Assembly (NCBI GenBank): GCA_019421725.1
Contig: JAHZES010000094.1
Location: 1 to 7,998, forward strand
Origin: Clostridiales bacterium
GTDB lineage: Bacteria > Bacillota > Clostridia > Oscillospirales > Acutalibacteraceae
DNA length: 7,998 nucleotides
Direction: 5' to 3'
Below, piece after piece: positions 4,704 through 7,998 of this stretch. A model generated the notes under the pieces. That model was not told the origin of the DNA and made no database searches. It saw nothing but the letters and a program-made list of their open reading frames with translations. Within the stretch, counting starts at the first letter, position 1. Each line of letters begins with the position of its first letter. The position numbers and the translations under genes are program-made.

Positions 4704-5435
4704 CTATCGGACAGAGATATCTATTTTAGGAAGAAGCTCTACCTCTGTGCGGCACTTTGGGTAATTCGGGCAGCCGTAATAGCGTTTGCCGCGGCGTTCA
4801 CCGTCCCGGTGGACGCGCAACACCATCAGTGCGCCGCATTTTGGGCAGTGAGGGATCAGCGCACAATCCGGATTTTCGTAAACAACAGGCTCGCGTGTGT
4901 CACAGGTTTCCCATTCAAATCCGATCAGCTCACCGAGAAAGCGGTCCATCTCTTCTGGGGTATAACCGTTTTGCAGCGGAACGTGAACCAGAGGCAGCCC
5001 GGCGGCATCGTAAACGGCATCCACAAAACGGTCGCGCTCCACCCGGTCAGGCCGTTGGTGCGTGCTGTCGTCCAGCTCAACGCCGCAAATCGGTATCATG
5101 GATTCCGGGTCGCAAAGAAGAAAGTCCACATGCTTCCGGTTTATTTTATTCAGAAACCCGGCGCGGTTTTCTCCGGCTGCAAAAAAGATATCTCCAAGCG
5201 AAACCTTGGGACAAATGGTGACCGCAGCTCCGAGATAGGTACGCAGGGTTTGATAAAACTGAAATTCCGCGTCGGTAAGAAAATCGTCGCGAATGCGGTA
5301 GGGCAGCGGCTCATTTGCGGTGCTGCGGCGACGGCTGCCGCGGCGGATAAACAGGGCGGTTACCGCGATCAACAGGGCTGCACCAAGCAGAGCGGCAACC
5401 AGCTGCACTGCAGTCGAAGAAAAGTCGATGTTCAA
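4704..5435 (-). CDS. Membrane-anchored DUF2726 protein with C-terminal C4 zinc finger
   Basis: A 243-residue protein of unknown role. Residues 9-30 form one membrane helix, followed by RRGSRRR, which predicts that the rest faces the cytoplasm. Residues about 47-170 match DUF2726, a predicted PD-(D/E)XK-like nuclease fold; the core is DFLLCDPES (104-112) and GVELDDSTHQRPDRVERDRF (118-137), with D104, E120 and D122 as candidate acidic residues. Residues 197-230 form a topoisomerase-type zinc finger with CPKC (C197, C200) and CPNYPKC (C222, C228). Together these suggest a nucleic-acid-binding protein tethered to the membrane; nuclease activity is inference. The start is TTG (5433-5435), chosen because AGGAGG lies 7 bases upstream. 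It follows the histidine kinase gene by 117 bases and precedes yaaL by 118 bases. Confidence 0.82.
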   Translation of the reverse strand: MNIDFSSTAVQLVAALLGAALLIAVTALFIRRGSRRRSTANEPLPYRIRDDFLTDAEFQFYQTLRTYLGAAVTICPKVSLGDIFFAAGENRAGFLNKINRKHVDFLLCDPESMIPICGVELDDSTHQRPDRVERDRFVDAVYDAAGLPLVHVPLQNGYTPEEMDRFLGELIGFEWETCDTREPVVYENPDCALIPHCPKCGALMVLRVHRDGERRGKRYYGCPNYPKCRTEVELLPKIDISVR

Positions 5436-5442
5436 AAAGCTT

Positions 5443-5448
5443 CCTCCT
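5443..5448 (-). promoter_or_regulatory. AGGAGG site that fixes the TTG start of the DUF2726 gene
   Basis: A consensus ribosome binding site 7 bases before the TTG. No ATG or GTG with comparable context lies near, and the next residues lead directly into the membrane helix. Confidence 0.8.
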
Positions 5449-5552
5449 GAAAAACGTACGAAAGGGCTCTTTCTGTTTGGATGGCCGGATATTCTGCACC
5501 GGATAGGCAGGACAAATTTTAGACCGGGGTTACGGGTCAGCAGTAACTTCGG

Positions 5553-7268
5553 TCATCTATCTGTGCCTTCGGCAATAGAGACAGCAGCACGGCGAACGTA
5601 GGAGGGGAGAGTAACCGTGATTTCGGTGCCCTCTCCGGGAACGCTGTGAAGCGCAATTTTTCCGCTGTGGAGCTCAACGATGTGCTTGACGATTGCAAGT
5701 CCAAGCCCGGTTCCGCCGGAAGCCTTTGAGCGGCTTTTGTCTACGCGGTAAAACCGTTCAAAAATGCGGCCCTGGCAGGATTCCGGAATACCGATTCCGG
5801 TGTCGCACACCGTAAGCACGACATCGCCGTTGACCAACGCGGTAGAAACTGTGACGCTGCCGCCCGGTTTGTTATAGCGCACGGCGTTGTCGCAGAGATT
5901 CATGATCAGCTCGTCCATCATGGAGCGATTCGCAAATACCGTTACCTCTTCGCCGGAGGACAAAAGCGTTACACCGGCCTTTTGAGCGGGAATTTCAAGC
6001 GCAGAAAGAATTTTCCGGACGCTTTCCTGCAGAGAAACCGGCTCAAATTCTTTTTTGGAAACACCCTCGTCCAGCTGCGAAAGCTCGATAATGTCGTTGA
6101 TCAGCGCGATCAGGCGGCCGGATTCCTTGCGGATTTTTGCGGCAAACACCGGAACGTCCTCTTCTTTGGCAAGTCCGTTTTCTATCAGCTCCGCGTAGCC
6201 AGAGATGGAGGTCATCGGCGTTTTCAACTCATGGGAGATATTAGCGGTAAAATCCCGGCGGGATTTTTCTGCAAGTGTTTTTTCTGTGATATCCAGCGCA
6301 AAGCAGATCGAGCCGATTACATGATCCTTGTGCATGGCGGGGCTGACGAATACCTGTACATATCGCCCGCCAGTGTTCAATACGATGGAACTGGATTTCT
6401 CTCCGGCAGAATCCTCCACAGCCTGCAAAAGCTCCAGATTGCGCGTCAGCGTCAGAAGGTTGCGGCCGGTGTAGTCGCCGGGCTTTGCGTTTAACAGCGC
6501 CGCGGCACTGTGGTTGATCAGGAGAATATTGCGGTCGGTGTCAAGAAGGATCAACCCTTCGGACATATTTTCGCTGATGAGTGTAATACGGTCCTTTTCG
6601 CGTTCCAGCCGTTCCTTCTGCGACTGCAGGCTGCTTTGCTGGCGGCGGATAGCGGCTAAAAACGGAGAAAGCTCCTCATAAATATCATCGGGATCCGCAT
6701 CGTAAAGATGGGACTGCAGTGCGTTGACCGGCGCCAGAATTCGTTTGGTCAGCACGGATGAAAGGATCAGGCAAAGCACAAACATAAAAACGCAGACAAT
6801 AATCAGCAAAGGAACAGTGCTTTGCGCCACCCAGCGAAAACTGTGCGCAGCGCGGGCAACCCGCAGGATCCGCCCGTCCGAAAGCCTGAACGCATAATAA
6901 TACATGGTTTCGTCAAGTGTTCTGGAGTGGCGCAGTGCAAAACCCTCGCCGCTCTGCCTGGCTTCGATGATCTCCGGACGGGAAGAATGGTCTTCCATAT
7001 TCCCGGCGCTGCTTTCACTGTCATAAACGACGGTGCCGTCGTTGTCGATCAGCGTGATGCGCAGCTCGGGGTATTGGCTTTTCAGCAATGGCAGATAGGT
7101 CTCGCCGCTGATTTTTTCTCCGGCGGAAGCAAGCTGACCGGCGGCTTTCAAATCGTTTTGGACCTGTGTGCGGTAAATATTAAAAAAGATTACAATCAGC
7201 AGCGCCGATGTAAGCAGAATAGAAACCGCCCCCACCAGCAGCATGTGCTTTTTGATTTTATGTTCCAA
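5553..7268 (-). CDS. PhoR-type sensor histidine kinase
   Basis: A complete 571-residue membrane sensor kinase that autophosphorylates on histidine and should pass phosphate to the response regulator encoded just upstream. Domains in order: membrane helix 10-30; extracytoplasmic sensor about 32-150; membrane helix 152-174; a linker with HAMP-like start and coiled coil (175-232); a PAS domain about 232-330 (ISENMSEGLILLDTDRNIL onward); the dimerisation and phosphotransfer domain with FTANISHELKTPMTS (H346); and the ATPase domain with N box MDELIMNLCDNAVRYNK (N457, N461), G1 CDTGIGIP (488-495), F box FERFYRVD (503-510) and G2 GGTGLGLAIV (518-527). All catalytic motifs are intact. The order sensor-PAS-kinase and the SRRDFTAN linker resemble PhoR, but phosphate sensing is inference. 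It starts at TTG, with AGGAGG 10 bases upstream, and lies 86 bases after the regulator gene. Confidence 0.93.
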   Translation of the reverse strand: MEHKIKKHMLLVGAVSILLTSALLIVIFFNIYRTQVQNDLKAAGQLASAGEKISGETYLPLLKSQYPELRITLIDNDGTVVYDSESSAGNMEDHSSRPEIIEARQSGEGFALRHSRTLDETMYYYAFRLSDGRILRVARAAHSFRWVAQSTVPLLIIVCVFMFVLCLILSSVLTKRILAPVNALQSHLYDADPDDIYEELSPFLAAIRRQQSSLQSQKERLEREKDRITLISENMSEGLILLDTDRNILLINHSAAALLNAKPGDYTGRNLLTLTRNLELLQAVEDSAGEKSSSIVLNTGGRYVQVFVSPAMHKDHVIGSICFALDITEKTLAEKSRRDFTANISHELKTPMTSISGYAELIENGLAKEEDVPVFAAKIRKESGRLIALINDIIELSQLDEGVSKKEFEPVSLQESVRKILSALEIPAQKAGVTLLSSGEEVTVFANRSMMDELIMNLCDNAVRYNKPGGSVTVSTALVNGDVVLTVCDTGIGIPESCQGRIFERFYRVDKSRSKASGGTGLGLAIVKHIVELHSGKIALHSVPGEGTEITVTLPSYVRRAAVSIAEGTDR

Positions 7269-7278
7269 GAGGAATGTA

Positions 7279-7284
7279 CCTCCT
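7279..7284 (-). promoter_or_regulatory. AGGAGG site for the TTG start of the histidine kinase
   Basis: The consensus site lies 10 bases before the TTG (7266-7268), at the long end of normal spacing. GAGG of this site can pair with CCTC directly before the TTG (7269-7272), forming a small 4-bp hairpin that may shorten the effective distance or lower initiation. The next in-frame ATG (codon 9) has no binding site. Confidence 0.65.
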
Positions 7285-7354
7285 TTTTTGGTTGAAAATA
7301 TGATTATTTAAAGAAGCCCGGCAGCTCTCTGCGAAAAATCGCGCGGTGTCCCTG

Positions 7355-7998
7355 TTATTCTCCGATTTTATATCCGACGTTGCGTACGGTTTTGATTAGG
7401 GAGCCGGACTCGCCAAGCTTTTGGCGAAGCGTTTTGATGTGCATATCCACCGTGCGGGTCTCCCCCTCAAAGTTGTATCCCCAGACGGACTGCAGAATTT
7501 TTTCACGTGTCAGCACTAACCGCTGGTTACGCAGCAGCAGCTTGAGCAGCTCATATTCCTTATAGGTCAGCTCGCAAACACTTCCGCCTGCAGTCACCAC
7601 GCGCCGTTTATCGTCCAGCAGAATGTCTCCGTAAGAAAAGACGGTGTCCGGTTCCGGAGCGCGTTTGCTGCGGCGCAGAACAGCCTTCACGCGGGAAAGC
7701 AGCTCCATGATGCCAAATGGCTTTGGAATATAGTCATCCGCGCCCAAATCAAGCCCCTTTACCACGTTCAGCTCCGTTGTTTTTGCGGTGACCATAATGA
7801 CCGGAACCATTTTGGTTGCAGGATTGGCGCGCAGCTGGCGAAGGATCTGCAGACCGTCCTCTTCCGGAAGCATAATGTCCAGCAGCACAAGGTCAGGAAT
7901 CTCCTTCCGGCATGCGGCCCAAAAGTCGCTGCCGCCCGAAAAACTCTCTGCGGTGAAGCCGCCGCTGCGCAGCGCATAATCCTCCAATTCCCGAAAGT
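7355..7998 (-). CDS. OmpR/PhoB-family response regulator, 5' end outside window
   Basis: Partial gene: 213 codons visible, lacking roughly the first 13-15 residues, including the acidic pair at the start of the receiver. The reading frame stays open to the window edge (FRE before LEDYALRSGG), so the TTG at 7985-7987 is internal, corresponding to the first helix of the receiver. Counted from that TTG: phospho-acceptor D37 in LVLLDIMLPEEDG, conserved T67 in IMVTAK, K89 in YIPKPFG, then a linker and the winged-helix DNA-binding domain about 117-209 (ELTYKEYELLKLLL, TREKILQSVWGY, VDMHIKTLRQKLG, IKTVRNVGYKI). It should bind direct-repeat promoter sites once phosphorylated. The kinase gene follows after 86 bases on the same strand, so the two form a two-component system, probably co-transcribed. 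Best compared with PhoP/PhoB of Gram-positives; the regulon is unknown. Confidence 0.93.
   Translation of the reverse strand, partial: FRELEDYALRSGGFTAESFSGGSDFWAACRKEIPDLVLLDIMLPEEDGLQILRQLRANPATKMVPVIMVTAKTTELNVVKGLDLGADDYIPKPFGIMELLSRVKAVLRRSKRAPEPDTVFSYGDILLDDKRRVVTAGGSVCELTYKEYELLKLLLRNQRLVLTREKILQSVWGYNFEGETRTVDMHIKTLRQKLGESGSLIKTVRNVGYKIGE

Noticed and set aside
5460..5473. Hairpin GAAAG-N4-CTTTC after the histidine kinase gene, considered as a terminator
   Set aside because: A 5-bp A/T-rich stem whose T-tract begins several bases downstream is too weak to call.
5489..5515. TTGTCC and AATATC on the minus strand as a promoter for the DUF2726 gene
   Set aside because: The -10 matches only about half of the consensus and the spacer is short; not enough to annotate.
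7269..7354. Gap between response regulator and kinase, examined for a promoter or terminator
   Set aside because: Only 4-bp hairpins are present and no convincing -35/-10 pair was seen; readthrough within one operon is simpler.

Overview
The window looks like chromosomal DNA of a low-to-mid-GC endospore-forming Firmicute, most likely of class Clostridia. This is inferred from strong AGGAGG-type ribosome binding sites, two TTG starts, sigma-A-like promoters, and a yaaL-bofA gene pair characteristic of spore formers. GC looks near 50%, which would suit Oscillospiraceae-like clostridia, but I cannot assign a genus. No rRNA, tRNA, CRISPR array, insertion sequence or prophage gene was found.

Layout. 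(1) Positions 1-642, minus strand: the first 214 codons of a DegT/DnrJ/EryC1/StrS sugar aminotransferase, cut by the window edge at its PLP-binding lysine. (2) 712-1896, minus: a ROK-family repressor. (3) 1897-2201: a 305-base divergent control region with a promoter for each side, a perfect 23-bp inverted repeat over the ROK start point, smaller palindromes, and a strong hairpin in the leader of the next gene. (4) 2202-3938, plus: a complete cytoplasmic GH35 beta-galactosidase. (5) 3952-4221, minus: bofA, converging on the galactosidase gene with only 13 bases between stop codons. (6) 4286-4585, minus: a yaaL-like DUF2508 gene. (7) 4704-5435, minus: a membrane-anchored DUF2726 protein with a C4 zinc finger. 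(8) 5553-7268, minus: a PhoR-type sensor histidine kinase. (9) 7355-7998, minus: its OmpR/PhoB-type response regulator, with the 5' end outside the window.

How the parts fit. The ROK repressor and the divergent galactosidase form a plausible sugar-responsive unit: the repressor probably controls itself through the 23-bp operator and may control galactoside hydrolysis. The response regulator and kinase form a two-component system likely read as one transcript from the right. YaaL and BofA are the remnant of the recR-yaaL-bofA neighbourhood of Bacillus, without recR here.

The most unusual structure is a long hairpin (4225-4275) between yaaL and bofA. It has T-tracts on both strands, so it can act as a terminator in either direction. 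On the bofA side its 3' arm contains the bofA ribosome binding site and its T-tract touches the bofA start codon. No new multi-gene defence or mobile system is apparent; the novelty lies in the regulatory architecture.
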